Below are positions 9,628-19,042 of a DNA stretch of 64,000 nucleotides, one piece after another. The DNA comes from an uncultured Akkermansia sp. (lineage in GTDB: Bacteria; Verrucomicrobiota; Verrucomicrobiia; Verrucomicrobiales; Akkermansiaceae). Under the pieces are notes generated by a model. That model was not told the origin of the DNA. It did not search any database and worked only from the letters and a program-made list of their open reading frames with translations. The position numbers and the translations under genes are program-made. The stretch's first letter is position 1, and every line of letters starts with the position of its first letter. The DNA lies in assembly GCA_947631275.1 (NCBI GenBank), contig CANRKR010000001.1, forward strand, positions 40,384-104,383, written 5' to 3'.

Positions 9628-10881
9628 TCATCGTTTCTTGAAAAAGCGGAAGTCTAATATGTGGTGCGAGCGCAGCCCACTTGCCACTCGTTTCCAATCC
9701 GCTGCATCAAACTGCGGCCATTCCGTGAGAATAACCAATACATCGGCTCCAAGCGCTGCGCTGTACATATCCGGCGCGTATTGAACGCTGTCGCCCAAGA
9801 TGCGCCGCGCCGTTGTCATGGCTTGCGGGTCGTAGACGCACACGTCCACGTGGTGACTCGCCAGTCGCTGCACAATCTCCACGGCGGGACTTTCCCGGCA
9901 GTCGTCCGTCCCCTCCTTGAAGGCCAGTCCCCAGATGGCGATCTTCGGAGAGGGCACATCTTCCACCTCTTTCAGGATGCGCTGCGCCATGTGTTCACGG
10001 CGCTTTTTGTTCCCCTTGATGGCAGCACGGATAAGCGAGAGCTCCACCCCCAGTTTGCGCGCCATGTGTTCGATGGCCTTTGTGTCCTTCGGGAAGCAGG
10101 ATCCGCCGTAGCCCGGTCCGGGTTTGAGGAAAGCCGGGCCGATGCGCGAGTCCAGACCCATGCCCTGCGCCACCTCGTGGATGTTGGCTCCCGCCGCTTC
10201 GCAGAAGTCCGCCATCTCGTTGATGTAATGGATCTTCACCGCCAGGAAAGCATTGGAGGCGTATTTGATGGCCTCCGAGGAACGGCGCGCCACGAAGAGA
10301 AATCTGGGAGCATTGGGCAGAGGGGCGTAGAGCTCGCGAATCAGCTCGCGGGCTTTCTGCGATTGCGTACCCACCACGATGCGCACCGGATGAAAAAAGT
10401 CATGCACAGCGTAGCCTTCTCTCAGAAACTCCGGCAGGGAGATTACCTCGACCCGCGCCTTCGGGTTGCTCTTACGGATGAGTTTTTCGACTTCATCCCC
10501 CGTCCCCACCGGTACCGTGGACTTGACCGCTACAACGGCATCCGTCGGCAAAAAGGGCGCCATCTCCCTCACCGCTCCGAACAGGTAGGAGAGATTGGCT
10601 TCACCCGTGGCAGGATTCTCGGGCGTCCCGACCGCCAACATCACGATTCGCGCTCCGCTCACGCCTTCTTTCATGTCATCCGTGAAAGTCAGTCGTCCGG
10701 ACTCCAGCTCGGTCTTCAAAAACTCCTCGAGTCCCTCTTCAAACAGCGTCGTCTGCCCGGCTCGCAGCTTCTCCACCTTCTCGTGGTCGCAATCAATGCA
10801 GCTGACATCGTGACCAAGCCTCGCCAGTCCCGCTCCCGTGGGAAGCCCCACATATCCTGTCCCAATTACAGATATTTTCAT
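9628..10881 (-). CDS. ugd: UDP-glucose/UDP-sugar 6-dehydrogenase
   Basis: MKISVIGTGYVGLPTGAGLA, PGPGYGGSCFPKDTKA catalytic Cys motif. Confidence 0.93.
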   Translation of the reverse strand: MKISVIGTGYVGLPTGAGLARLGHDVSCIDCDHEKVEKLRAGQTTLFEEGLEEFLKTELESGRLTFTDDMKEGVSGARIVMLAVGTPENPATGEANLSYLFGAVREMAPFLPTDAVVAVKSTVPVGTGDEVEKLIRKSNPKARVEVISLPEFLREGYAVHDFFHPVRIVVGTQSQKARELIRELYAPLPNAPRFLFVARRSSEAIKYASNAFLAVKIHYINEMADFCEAAGANIHEVAQGMGLDSRIGPAFLKPGPGYGGSCFPKDTKAIEHMARKLGVELSLIRAAIKGNKKRREHMAQRILKEVEDVPSPKIAIWGLAFKEGTDDCRESPAVEIVQRLASHHVDVCVYDPQAMTTARRILGDSVQYAPDMYSAALGADVLVILTEWPQFDAADWKRVASGLRSHHILDFRFFKKR

Positions 10882-10893
10882 AATAATTAGCCA

Positions 10894-11832
10894 CTAAATA
10901 TGAGAAAAGATTGAAGAAGAAATACCTATGCTGTCCTGTTTCAGTACGTTGTATTCATGGATCAATTCTTCGGTGACCCATGGGAAGAGTTTGAGGCTGT
11001 ACATGGGCTGCAGGTCGTTGTGGAATTTGTTGTGGGAATAAATAATAAATTGAGGGATGGGAAGGTCGCAAAGGACATCGCACAGTCCGCTGCGCAGAGC
11101 GATGATTGCCCTGGCGTGTGAGGCGAGGGCGTACGCTTCCGAAATGGAGAACAGCGGGGAGTTATAGAACACATCGTAGCCTCTGGCTCGCAGAGAAGTC
11201 TCAATCTCATCCCAGAAAGCGGGAGGCAAAGCCTCGCAGGAGCGGGCGACGGGTGAGAGAAAAACGAAATTATCCAGGTTGAGCCGCAACGCCTGTGCTT
11301 TAGCGAGAGCGCTGCGCTCGACCTCCGGGGGAATAACGGCGCGGGAGTATGAGAGAGACGACACATCGGCATGCATGTACTCTGCCCACGATTGCAGGAA
11401 GGGCTTTCCCCGGTTATTCATCGCGAGGAGTCGTGAACTCGTGAGAAGGGGTTCCACATGATTCCCATTGATGCATTGGGGCTCCTTGAGTTCCGCCGCG
11501 TCGCCGCAATAGAAGACCGGAATATGCGGAGCAAACAGGCGGAAGATATCGGCATGCTGGAAACGGCTGCCGAAGACGAGTTCATCGGGTTTGTACCATA
11601 GGGCGTGGGTGCGCGCGTACGTGACCGCCTCGCCCGTGTTGTTGATGATCACTTTGACACGGCGGTTGTGCACGCCTCGCGCATTGGCGGCAAAGGCCTC
11701 TGCAAAGCTGTCGTACCGCTGCGCGTATTTCTTCACTCTGTACTGAATGCCCAGGAAGTAGCGCTTTTCGCAGAACTCCATTTTCACGACGCGAATAACA
11801 GGCAACCCAAACAGATGAACTTCTCGCTGCAT
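10894..11832 (-). CDS. Hypothetical, possible GT9/GT-B-like glycosyltransferase in polysaccharide cluster
   Basis: FVFLSPVARSCEALPPAFWDEI ... ALRSGLCDVLCDLP resembles GT9-like C-terminal motifs; position in cluster. Confidence 0.45.
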   Translation of the reverse strand: MQREVHLFGLPVIRVVKMEFCEKRYFLGIQYRVKKYAQRYDSFAEAFAANARGVHNRRVKVIINNTGEAVTYARTHALWYKPDELVFGSRFQHADIFRLFAPHIPVFYCGDAAELKEPQCINGNHVEPLLTSSRLLAMNNRGKPFLQSWAEYMHADVSSLSYSRAVIPPEVERSALAKAQALRLNLDNFVFLSPVARSCEALPPAFWDEIETSLRARGYDVFYNSPLFSISEAYALASHARAIIALRSGLCDVLCDLPIPQFIIYSHNKFHNDLQPMYSLKLFPWVTEELIHEYNVLKQDSIGISSSIFSHI

Positions 11833-11835
11833 AAC

Positions 11836-12213
11836 TCACACCTCCTCATCAATGCTCCAATGAATGTCCCACGTTCCGTCGCGCTGTTGCCTCAACGCAT
11901 ACGCCATGCACAAACCGCTCGGCTTGTCGTCGTTGATGAGGATACGCTCTCCCACGGGCGCTCCGCAGATGAGCCAATCGTAGCGGATTCCTTCTCGATG
12001 CAAAAAGTCTTCCAATGCTGCCCTGTGTTCCTCCTTGCGACTCGTGATGAGCACCACCATGTCCCCCTCCGGCAATTGAGCAAAAAACTCCTTCACCCCC
12101 GGCAGCAGGGTGTCTCCGCCGTGCAGGTGCCCGTTGTGCACGCAGAGCGTACCGTCCACATCCAGAATCCAGGTGTGGGGCAGAGGAGAGAGGGTGAGAG
12201 AGTCGGGGGTCAT
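11836..12213 (-). CDS. HAD-superfamily phosphatase-like protein (start trimmed to ATG at 12213)
   Basis: WILDVDGTLCVH motif I, VVLITSR motif II, ILINDDKPSG; ATGA overlap with the upstream stop. Confidence 0.75.
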   Translation of the reverse strand: MTPDSLTLSPLPHTWILDVDGTLCVHNGHLHGGDTLLPGVKEFFAQLPEGDMVVLITSRKEEHRAALEDFLHREGIRYDWLICGAPVGERILINDDKPSGLCMAYALRQQRDGTWDIHWSIDEEV

Positions 12214-13775
12214 GCGCGGGGTTGTTCTTCGTCGAGGTATTTCTGCAGCTCCAGCAGCCCTTTGTAGAAGGCGCCGCAGATGGCGTCGTAGTCCTCCCAT
12301 GCGTAGGTGGTGAGGCTCAGCCAGATGATGGCGTGCAGCAGCTTGATCTTTCGGCGATCGGCGCCGCACAATTCAAAAAAGTCCTCTTCCAGCGCACTCC
12401 ATCCATTGGAGACGATTTCCAGCTCCACGCCGTCTTCGCCGATCTCCAGAGAAAAGTTTTTACGGTTGAACTGGTCGTAGTCGCCCACCACGCTGTAGTA
12501 GAGCTTCGCCCAGTCGTAATCTGCATCGCCGAAGAGAGCAGTTTTGCCGAAGTAGCCGCGCGGGTCGATGAGCACGGGGCGCACCCCCTCCGTTTCCAGC
12601 AGCATGTTGTGGAACGTGCAGTCCCCGTGGATGAAGTGGAACTCACTCGGGAACATACGGCGCATCTGCGCCATGATTTCATCCTTGACGGCGTAGATGT
12701 TGCGGCACCGCTTGCCGTTGACCTCCACCCACTCCTCCTGCGCAAAGGGGACGAGCTGCTGCACTTTAGCGAGGCGGTCGAAGGTTTTCGTGATGTAGTT
12801 GTTCTCGCAGTCTGCCTGATTCGCCGGGGTAGTCGGAGCGAGGGCATGCAGCTGCTTGAGGGCATCCACGATCTTCACCAGCAGGGCTCGCTTGAACCCA
12901 CGCGTCAGGAAGGCGTATTCGTACACATTCCTGCCGCGAACCTTCTCCATCACCAGCGGGGTGTAGCCGTAGATCTGCGGGATGTTCTCGTAGCCCAACT
13001 CTTTGGCCTTGCGGTACCAGTTCGCCTCATCCGCGGCAAGTCGCTCACCCTGCTCGTTGATGGGGTATTTGATCACCACATCTCCCTTGAAGTCCACCTT
13101 ATTGAACGGACGGCATTTCGGACGGTTCAACTCGTTCTGGAAGTAGGAGAGCATGGTGCCTACCTCCAGCCCGCCGTACATATCCAGCCGCCGGAAGGAT
13201 AATCCTTTCCCCGCGAGATAACGCACAAACTCCCCTTCCTGCGGCACATCGGAGATCTGGTTCTTATCCCGGAAAATGAACAGCCCCGCCACGCCGTTCT
13301 CAGCGGAAGATTCTTCCGCAAGCTTCCCGTCGCGATACGACCAGCGGCACGGGAAGTCCCTGGAGATGCCAAGATAGTTGTCCTCCACCTTCTCGGGAAT
13401 GCTTGTGACATCCGACAGGATGAGATCGCACCAGATGAGCATGAAGGGGACACCGCCCGGCACTCGCTGCAGAGCTTCTTCAATCCCGGAACAGGTGCCT
13501 TTCTTTGCCGCGTCGATCACCTCGTAATCGACTTCGCAAAATGCCGCCAGATAACGTTTGAAGGTTTCCTTCTGGTAGTCCGCAATGATGAGGAACTTCG
13601 CCTGCGGATAGCGCTCAAACAGGTGGAAAATCATCGGACGATTGTCCACGGGCACCAGAGCCTTGGGCTTGTTGGTGGTGAGCGTTTCCAGCCGCGACCC
13701 CCTTCCGCCCGCCTGCACGATGATGTAGGGGAGACGCCCTCCCGATCCGGACTCAACTGTTGTCGTTTCTCTCAT
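12210..13775 (-). CDS. Bifunctional sugar/choline-type nucleotidyltransferase - phosphotransferase (APH/choline kinase-like) fusion
   Basis: N-term IIVQAGGRGSRLETLTTNKPKALVPV; C-term FIHGDCTFHNMLLE...LIDPRGYFGK. Confidence 0.8.
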   Translation of the reverse strand: MRETTTVESGSGGRLPYIIVQAGGRGSRLETLTTNKPKALVPVDNRPMIFHLFERYPQAKFLIIADYQKETFKRYLAAFCEVDYEVIDAAKKGTCSGIEEALQRVPGGVPFMLIWCDLILSDVTSIPEKVEDNYLGISRDFPCRWSYRDGKLAEESSAENGVAGLFIFRDKNQISDVPQEGEFVRYLAGKGLSFRRLDMYGGLEVGTMLSYFQNELNRPKCRPFNKVDFKGDVVIKYPINEQGERLAADEANWYRKAKELGYENIPQIYGYTPLVMEKVRGRNVYEYAFLTRGFKRALLVKIVDALKQLHALAPTTPANQADCENNYITKTFDRLAKVQQLVPFAQEEWVEVNGKRCRNIYAVKDEIMAQMRRMFPSEFHFIHGDCTFHNMLLETEGVRPVLIDPRGYFGKTALFGDADYDWAKLYYSVVGDYDQFNRKNFSLEIGEDGVELEIVSNGWSALEEDFFELCGADRRKIKLLHAIIWLSLTTYAWEDYDAICGAFYKGLLELQKYLDEEQPRA

Positions 13776-13800
13776 AACCTATCTCTGATAGCTTCTCTTC

Positions 13801-14574
13801 TCAGCCTGTGATCGTTTCCTCCTCACTCACCCACGGAAAGAAATAGGGTGATAATTTGTTCTCTACCGCTGCCGAGAGTTTCCGAACCCGGTACACGCCC
13901 CTCTCCCACGTGTCCGCCTGCAGGCACGTCTCGGGAATGACACTCTGCGCCGTCCCATCGTGCGGGATGATGTACCAGCCACGATTCGTCGGATCGGCTA
14001 TGGCCATGTAAAGGTCTCTCCCCCGGCGCTCGTCCGCCCTCTCCCCGGTCGCTCTCCCCTTGATCTGCAGCAGCATCACCTCGTTGCCTCCCTCCGGACT
14101 CTCTCTCGTTGCGATCACATCCACCCCCCATGCATCATTCATCACTCGCTGGCATTCGAATCCGTAGTCCGCCAGCAGCGACATCAGCTTCTGGATGCTG
14201 TACGCCTCCTTCCCACGTTCACTCAGCTCCTCGTACCTCACCGGCTCAAAGCGCCGCCCGCGCGGCAGCATCGTCCCTTCTCCCTGCACCGCTGTCTCCT
14301 CCCCCTGCGGTTCCCTCATCAGACTGAACACCATCTGCGTGTCCCTCTGCGTCACCGCCGAGAAGATTTCTCCCCTCTTGTAGTCCGTGTAGAGCGAATA
14401 CTTCTCGCTCGCCGCTCCACGGTCGATCACGTTGATGGCATGCTCGTGAAAGGCTTTCTCTAGCTCCGCCGCCGGGGCCGAAAAGACGCGCCTGTCTCCG
14501 TTGATCGCACACACAAACCAGTACCTCGCGTTGTTGCGCGCCGCCTCGCTCAACTTCTTCGTCCGTATGTTCAT
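13801..14574 (-). CDS. PD-(D/E)XK-like nuclease family protein (ORF extends to a GTG at 14697; ATG at 14574 has a better RBS)
   Basis: YGFECQRVMNDAWGVDVIATRE...EVMLLQIKGRA resembles the PDDEXK core; AGGAGAGG upstream of ATG 14574. Confidence 0.5.
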   Translation of the reverse strand: MNIRTKKLSEAARNNARYWFVCAINGDRRVFSAPAAELEKAFHEHAINVIDRGAASEKYSLYTDYKRGEIFSAVTQRDTQMVFSLMREPQGEETAVQGEGTMLPRGRRFEPVRYEELSERGKEAYSIQKLMSLLADYGFECQRVMNDAWGVDVIATRESPEGGNEVMLLQIKGRATGERADERRGRDLYMAIADPTNRGWYIIPHDGTAQSVIPETCLQADTWERGVYRVRKLSAAVENKLSPYFFPWVSEEETITG

Positions 14575-14707
14575 CCAACACCTCTCCTCGTTCGCCACGC
14601 AGGGCTTGGCGGCGTAGACGGCATATCGGTAGGGTAATTTAATCTTCACGGTTGATTTCACCTTGATTACCTGTCGATGCACCCTCGGATGGCGCACGAC
14701 CGCCGCA

Positions 14708-14904
14708 GTATATCTCTTTCCAAATGCGATGCGCTGGCAACCTTATGATGACTATCTCTCAATCAATAAGTTACCCTATGGAACTTATTTCGGTTTTCGC
14801 AGACCCCTCCTTTCTTTCCGAATGCTTACAGTGTCCCGGAATCCTCATCACTGCGCGTTTTTTTGATTATTTTGACTGGACATCGCATTTGGAAAGAGAT
14901 ATAC
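14708..14904. repeat. Perfect 24-bp inverted repeat pair flanking a 149-bp segment
   Basis: 14708-14731 GTATATCTCTTTCCAAATGCGATG; 14881-14904 CATCGCATTTGGAAAGAGATATAC is its exact reverse complement. Confidence 0.95.
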
Positions 14905-15192
14905 ACCCAAAAATAGACGCTATGAACTTGTCATCAACAATTAATATGATTCATCGTCGACAAGACGAGTAGTCAAAAAGGATCGATCATATCCCGCGAA
15001 AAATGAGCGAATTTGAGACCTAACAGGCTGACCAGCAAACGTAAAAATCAATCATTCTTCACCGATCCCCAAAAATTCCGCCTCGCTCAAGCCCCACATC
15101 CCTGCGGCTTTACCGCACGATCTTCCAAATTTGTGACCCGAAAATTCCAAATCTCAAAATTCGGGCATCCTCCGTGATCGGACAAAAATAGT

Positions 15193-15403
15193 GCAATCTA
15201 TAATCCTTGCTTTCTTGCATCGAGAGGCCAGCGAGGCATATTTTTCTCTCCAGACAGAAAGCGGCCCTATTCCTGCTTGTTTACTTATCTTAAGTGGTAT
15301 ATGCTTGATATTAACTCTCTATTTTTGAGGCATCAAGCTTTCAGGAAATCCTCTTTTCCCGTTTTTAGCCATCCTTCGGCGACTTTATTTTGAGGCAATG
15401 CGC
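15193..15403 (-). pseudogene. Truncated, decayed IS copy: terminal region plus about the first 35 codons of a transposase homologous to the IS at 44.8 kb
   Basis: Near-gapless alignment of reverse complement 15193-15403 with 44753 to ~44966; start ATG is ATA in the relic; codons read IPLKISKQAGIGPLSVWREKYASLASRCKKARIIDC. Confidence 0.9.
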
Positions 15404-15499
15404 GATGCATCTACGCAAGGTTCAGACTTGAAAGAAGAAGAATTTAGCGTAGAATGAGCGGTGTCAGCGTAACCACTTTTTAATCATCCAGTCCATTTT

Positions 15500-17269
15500 A
15501 TGACCATCCTAGAATTCATCCGCAAGAACTCCCTCATGGTACTCATCGTCATCGTCGCTGTCGGTGCGGGGCTCGTGATGATGGATTACAGCGGCAAAGG
15601 GAGCGCCTTCTCTCGCGACTTTTACATCCGAGTGAATGATGTCGGCTATAGCTACCCGGAGACTGCTGCCATGGGCGAAAATGGCAAGCAATTCCTCTCT
15701 TCCCTCATCTCCGCTACCGGCGAACTCACTGAGCACCTGGATGCCGATGGCAACGGCGCCATCGATCCCTCAGAACAACCTGCTGCCATCGCATGGCAAC
15801 AGGAGCACCCGGAAGTCTTCCGATCCCTTAACGATCTTCGTTCCGTGTACGCTGCCTGGCATTATGGTGTGGCGAAAGACGGGGAGGTGAATGTGGCGAT
15901 TAATCGTGCGATGCTGCAGGCTGAGGCAGATAAGCTGGGCCTGCACCCCAGCGAGGAGCAAATCGATGCTTACCTGCGAGCCTTGCCCGCTTTCAAAAAG
16001 GAAGATGGCTCCTTCGACCTCGACCTCTATCGTCGCCTCGCCGGCTACCGCCATGGCAACACCAACCGCGTGCACGAGGAAGCTTTCCGCGGCGTGGTGT
16101 CAGATCTCATTATCTGGGACGCTCTACGGAAGATGGTGGGCGATGGAGTAGCGTTCAACACAAAAGCGCAGGTGGCCTACCTTGACGCCATCTCCCAGAG
16201 CATCTCCGGCATCACCGCGTTCATCCCCTCCTCGGCCGCCCCCGCCGCTCCGGATCCCACGGAAGACGAACTAAAGGCCTACTGGGAGCAGCACAAAGAA
16301 AACTACAAGAGCGACGAGCGCCGCATCATCTCCGTCTATACCCTCACCCCGGGGGAAGGGGGTAATTCTGAAAATCTGCTGGCTACAGCGGACGAGATTT
16401 TGCAGGAACTTTCTCTCGCAAACGGTCAGGGGCTGGATGGCATCCTGGATCGTGCCTCGAAAAACCCTCAATACGAGCCTTTCTCCTACCTGCAAGCGGA
16501 TGGTTCCGCTCTGCAAAGCTATGAACTCTCCACGCAGCAAGAGTTGGCTGAACTCCTGCGGGATACCGTGAATGATAACGGAAAGGATACCCCGCTGGCA
16601 ACCATTGCCTTCTCTGAGGTAGAAAACGTCGCAACACCGGAGGTGTATCTGGCCGCCAAAACCAACGGCACGGCGGATCGTCTGGTAGCCATCCGCCAGA
16701 TCCGTGGTTTCTACACCACGCCGGACGGAAAACTTAAGCTCGTGCGCATCGAGGCCGTGGAACCTCCCACCGTGCTGAGCTATGAGAAGGCGAAAGAACG
16801 AGCTCTCGTTGATTGTCGTAAGGAGCGTGCCGATCATGCCTTGCGACAGTACGCGCAAAAAATTTACGACCAAATACAGTCCGCCCTTGCTGAGAAGGGG
16901 CTGCGCGATGCTTTTGAAATCGCCACGACTGCCGGCAGTACAGTGGAAGATTTCGGCCCTCTTGCCATGGGACAGCTCAACACCGTCCTGCCAAGCGGTG
17001 TATCAGATGCCGACCTCATCGGCACACCGAGCGGAAAACTTGCACCTCTCGCTATTCTGCCGGACGGCGCACGCATTACGGCCGTGAGCCGCCGCACTGT
17101 TGAAAACTCCCCATCCGCAACAATTCGCCGGCAGCTCATGGAACTGCCCATGCAGAACGAGCAGCTACGCGCTGAAATGATGCAGGAATGGCAGCACGAC
17201 GGGTTCACACGCTTCAAAGTGCAGCTCTCCACAAGCGTGCGCACTACGCGGGATTCCGGCGAGGAATAA
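15500..17269 (+). CDS. SurA/PpiD-like N-terminally anchored periplasmic protein
   Basis: Short N-terminus plus single TM (MVLIVIVAVGAGLVMMDYS), SurA-N-like helical region; EF-hand-like loop near residue 80. Confidence 0.6.
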   Translation: MTILEFIRKNSLMVLIVIVAVGAGLVMMDYSGKGSAFSRDFYIRVNDVGYSYPETAAMGENGKQFLSSLISATGELTEHLDADGNGAIDPSEQPAAIAWQQEHPEVFRSLNDLRSVYAAWHYGVAKDGEVNVAINRAMLQAEADKLGLHPSEEQIDAYLRALPAFKKEDGSFDLDLYRRLAGYRHGNTNRVHEEAFRGVVSDLIIWDALRKMVGDGVAFNTKAQVAYLDAISQSISGITAFIPSSAAPAAPDPTEDELKAYWEQHKENYKSDERRIISVYTLTPGEGGNSENLLATADEILQELSLANGQGLDGILDRASKNPQYEPFSYLQADGSALQSYELSTQQELAELLRDTVNDNGKDTPLATIAFSEVENVATPEVYLAAKTNGTADRLVAIRQIRGFYTTPDGKLKLVRIEAVEPPTVLSYEKAKERALVDCRKERADHALRQYAQKIYDQIQSALAEKGLRDAFEIATTAGSTVEDFGPLAMGQLNTVLPSGVSDADLIGTPSGKLAPLAILPDGARITAVSRRTVENSPSATIRRQLMELPMQNEQLRAEMMQEWQHDGFTRFKVQLSTSVRTTRDSGEE

Positions 17270-17303
17270 AATATCCTCAGTAGCCCGCCTCCTCCCTTCC
17301 CTT

Positions 17304-18932
17304 ATGCCCCTGCCCCCACAGACGAAGTATATCGTGGGCAATGAGGCCTGCGAGCGTTTCAGCTTTTACGGCATGCGCAGTATTCTCACCCTTTACATGG
17401 TGAGTGTGCTGACGATGAAAGAAAGTGAAGCAGTGGTCGTGAGCCACCTCTTCAATGCCTGTATCTACATTCTTCCCCTGCTGGGCGCCTGGGTGGCGGA
17501 TCGCTTCATCGGGCGCTACAAGATGATTTTGTTTGTTTCGCTCTTCTACTGCTTGGGGCATGGCGTTCTTTCGATGTCCGACTGTTTCCAAAGCATCGTG
17601 GCTCGACGGTCGATTCTCTTTGTGGGCTTGCTCATCATCGCCCTCGGCGCTGGTGGAATCAAACCCTGCGTTTCCGCCTTCGTGGGCGACCAGGCAGACG
17701 GCACGGACTCCGCGACCATGACGCGCCTCTACGCTGCCTTCTACTGGTCCATCAACCTGGGTTCCTTCTTCTCCTTCCTCGTGATCCCATGGGTGCGTCA
17801 AAATTGGGGTTATGGCTGGGCATTCGGCATCCCGGGCATCTTCATGGCTCTTGCCACTTTTATCTTCTGGCACGGCAGGAAACTCTACCGTCACCGCGCC
17901 CCGTCACAACCGGAGTTTGTGCCTGCCCTCGCTTCGCGATTCTTGTACGGCAAGAAATGCGCTGAAGAACGCTGGGGCGCGCAGACCATGCAGAGTGTCG
18001 CAAACACTCTTCGCGGAATCGGTCGTTTCTTGCTTATTTTTCCTTGCGTCATCATCGTGGCGCTCGTCACTGCGTGGGGAGGATACGCTCTGGCGCAACT
18101 CTGCGGCGCCGATGGAATACTCCCCTCTCTTTTCGCTCTATCTGCGGCTCTTCTCTGCCTGATTACCATCCTTATTTCCTTGATACGACGTGCAGTGCGC
18201 CTCGGTTTGCAAAATTTCCTGGGTCGAATCGGAGTCCTCTTCTTTCCGACTCTGAGCAACTCCTCCACCTGGGATGCAGGGCAACTTTGTGAGACGCGCG
18301 GGCTCCTGCGCGTGTTAACCGTCTTCCTCATGATCATCCCCTTCTGGAGCCTCTTTGACCAAACGATGTCCAGCTGGGTGCTCCAGGGCGAAAAGATGCA
18401 GCCCCTCGTTCTCGCCGATTCTGCCGCAATGCACTTCTCCTTCGGCGCCGAAGAAATGCAGAGCGTGAATCCGCTCATCATCATGATCTCTGTACCCATC
18501 GTCACTCTGCTCATCTACCCGCGCATCGGTCGTTGGGCGGCGCCTTTGTGCCGCATGGGCTGCGGAATCATCCTCGCCGGTTTCTCCTACGCCTGTGTCG
18601 CCGCTATCCAATTCTTCCTCGATACCGGCCACCAACTCTCCATCCTCTGGCAGTGCATTCCTTACCTTGTTCTCACCTTTTCCGAAATTCTCGTCAGTAC
18701 AACCGGTCTCGAATATGCCTACACCGCTGCCGGCAAAAACCTCAAAAGCATCGTCTCCGGTTTTTGGTTCCTTACAAGCACTCTTGGCAATTTCCTCATC
18801 ATCTTCCTGACTGCCCTTGTCTCCAATCCAGCCTCCACTTCTACCTTTCTTATCTATGCTTTTCTGAGTGTCGGCGTCGGTCTGCTCTTTTTCTTCGTCA
18901 CCTCCCGCAAGTTTTTCAAGACAACCGCCTGA
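17304..18932 (+). CDS. POT/PTR-family proton-dependent oligopeptide transporter
   Basis: NEACERFSFYGMRSILTLYM motif; multiple TM segments; GGIKPCVSAFVGDQ. Confidence 0.88.
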   Translation: MPLPPQTKYIVGNEACERFSFYGMRSILTLYMVSVLTMKESEAVVVSHLFNACIYILPLLGAWVADRFIGRYKMILFVSLFYCLGHGVLSMSDCFQSIVARRSILFVGLLIIALGAGGIKPCVSAFVGDQADGTDSATMTRLYAAFYWSINLGSFFSFLVIPWVRQNWGYGWAFGIPGIFMALATFIFWHGRKLYRHRAPSQPEFVPALASRFLYGKKCAEERWGAQTMQSVANTLRGIGRFLLIFPCVIIVALVTAWGGYALAQLCGADGILPSLFALSAALLCLITILISLIRRAVRLGLQNFLGRIGVLFFPTLSNSSTWDAGQLCETRGLLRVLTVFLMIIPFWSLFDQTMSSWVLQGEKMQPLVLADSAAMHFSFGAEEMQSVNPLIIMISVPIVTLLIYPRIGRWAAPLCRMGCGIILAGFSYACVAAIQFFLDTGHQLSILWQCIPYLVLTFSEILVSTTGLEYAYTAAGKNLKSIVSGFWFLTSTLGNFLIIFLTALVSNPASTSTFLIYAFLSVGVGLLFFFVTSRKFFKTTA

Positions 18933-19042
18933 GTCACCCATCATGAAGAGCGGACGAGAGCGTGAGGGGAGGAAGGGCACAGGGGACACGCCACGACCCT
19001 CCCGTTCTGAGTCGTTATTCTCGCCACACGAAGAGGCAAAAG

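Noticed and set aside
9661-10890. Long antisense ORF (409 aa, +)
   Set aside because: Shadow ORF fully opposite ugd; no recognisable domain, His/Arg-rich composition typical of antisense frames.
14663-14972. Small plus-strand ORFs (67 and 82 aa) spanning the 24-bp inverted repeat
   Set aside because: No RBS or domain support; better explained as chance frames across an intergenic element.
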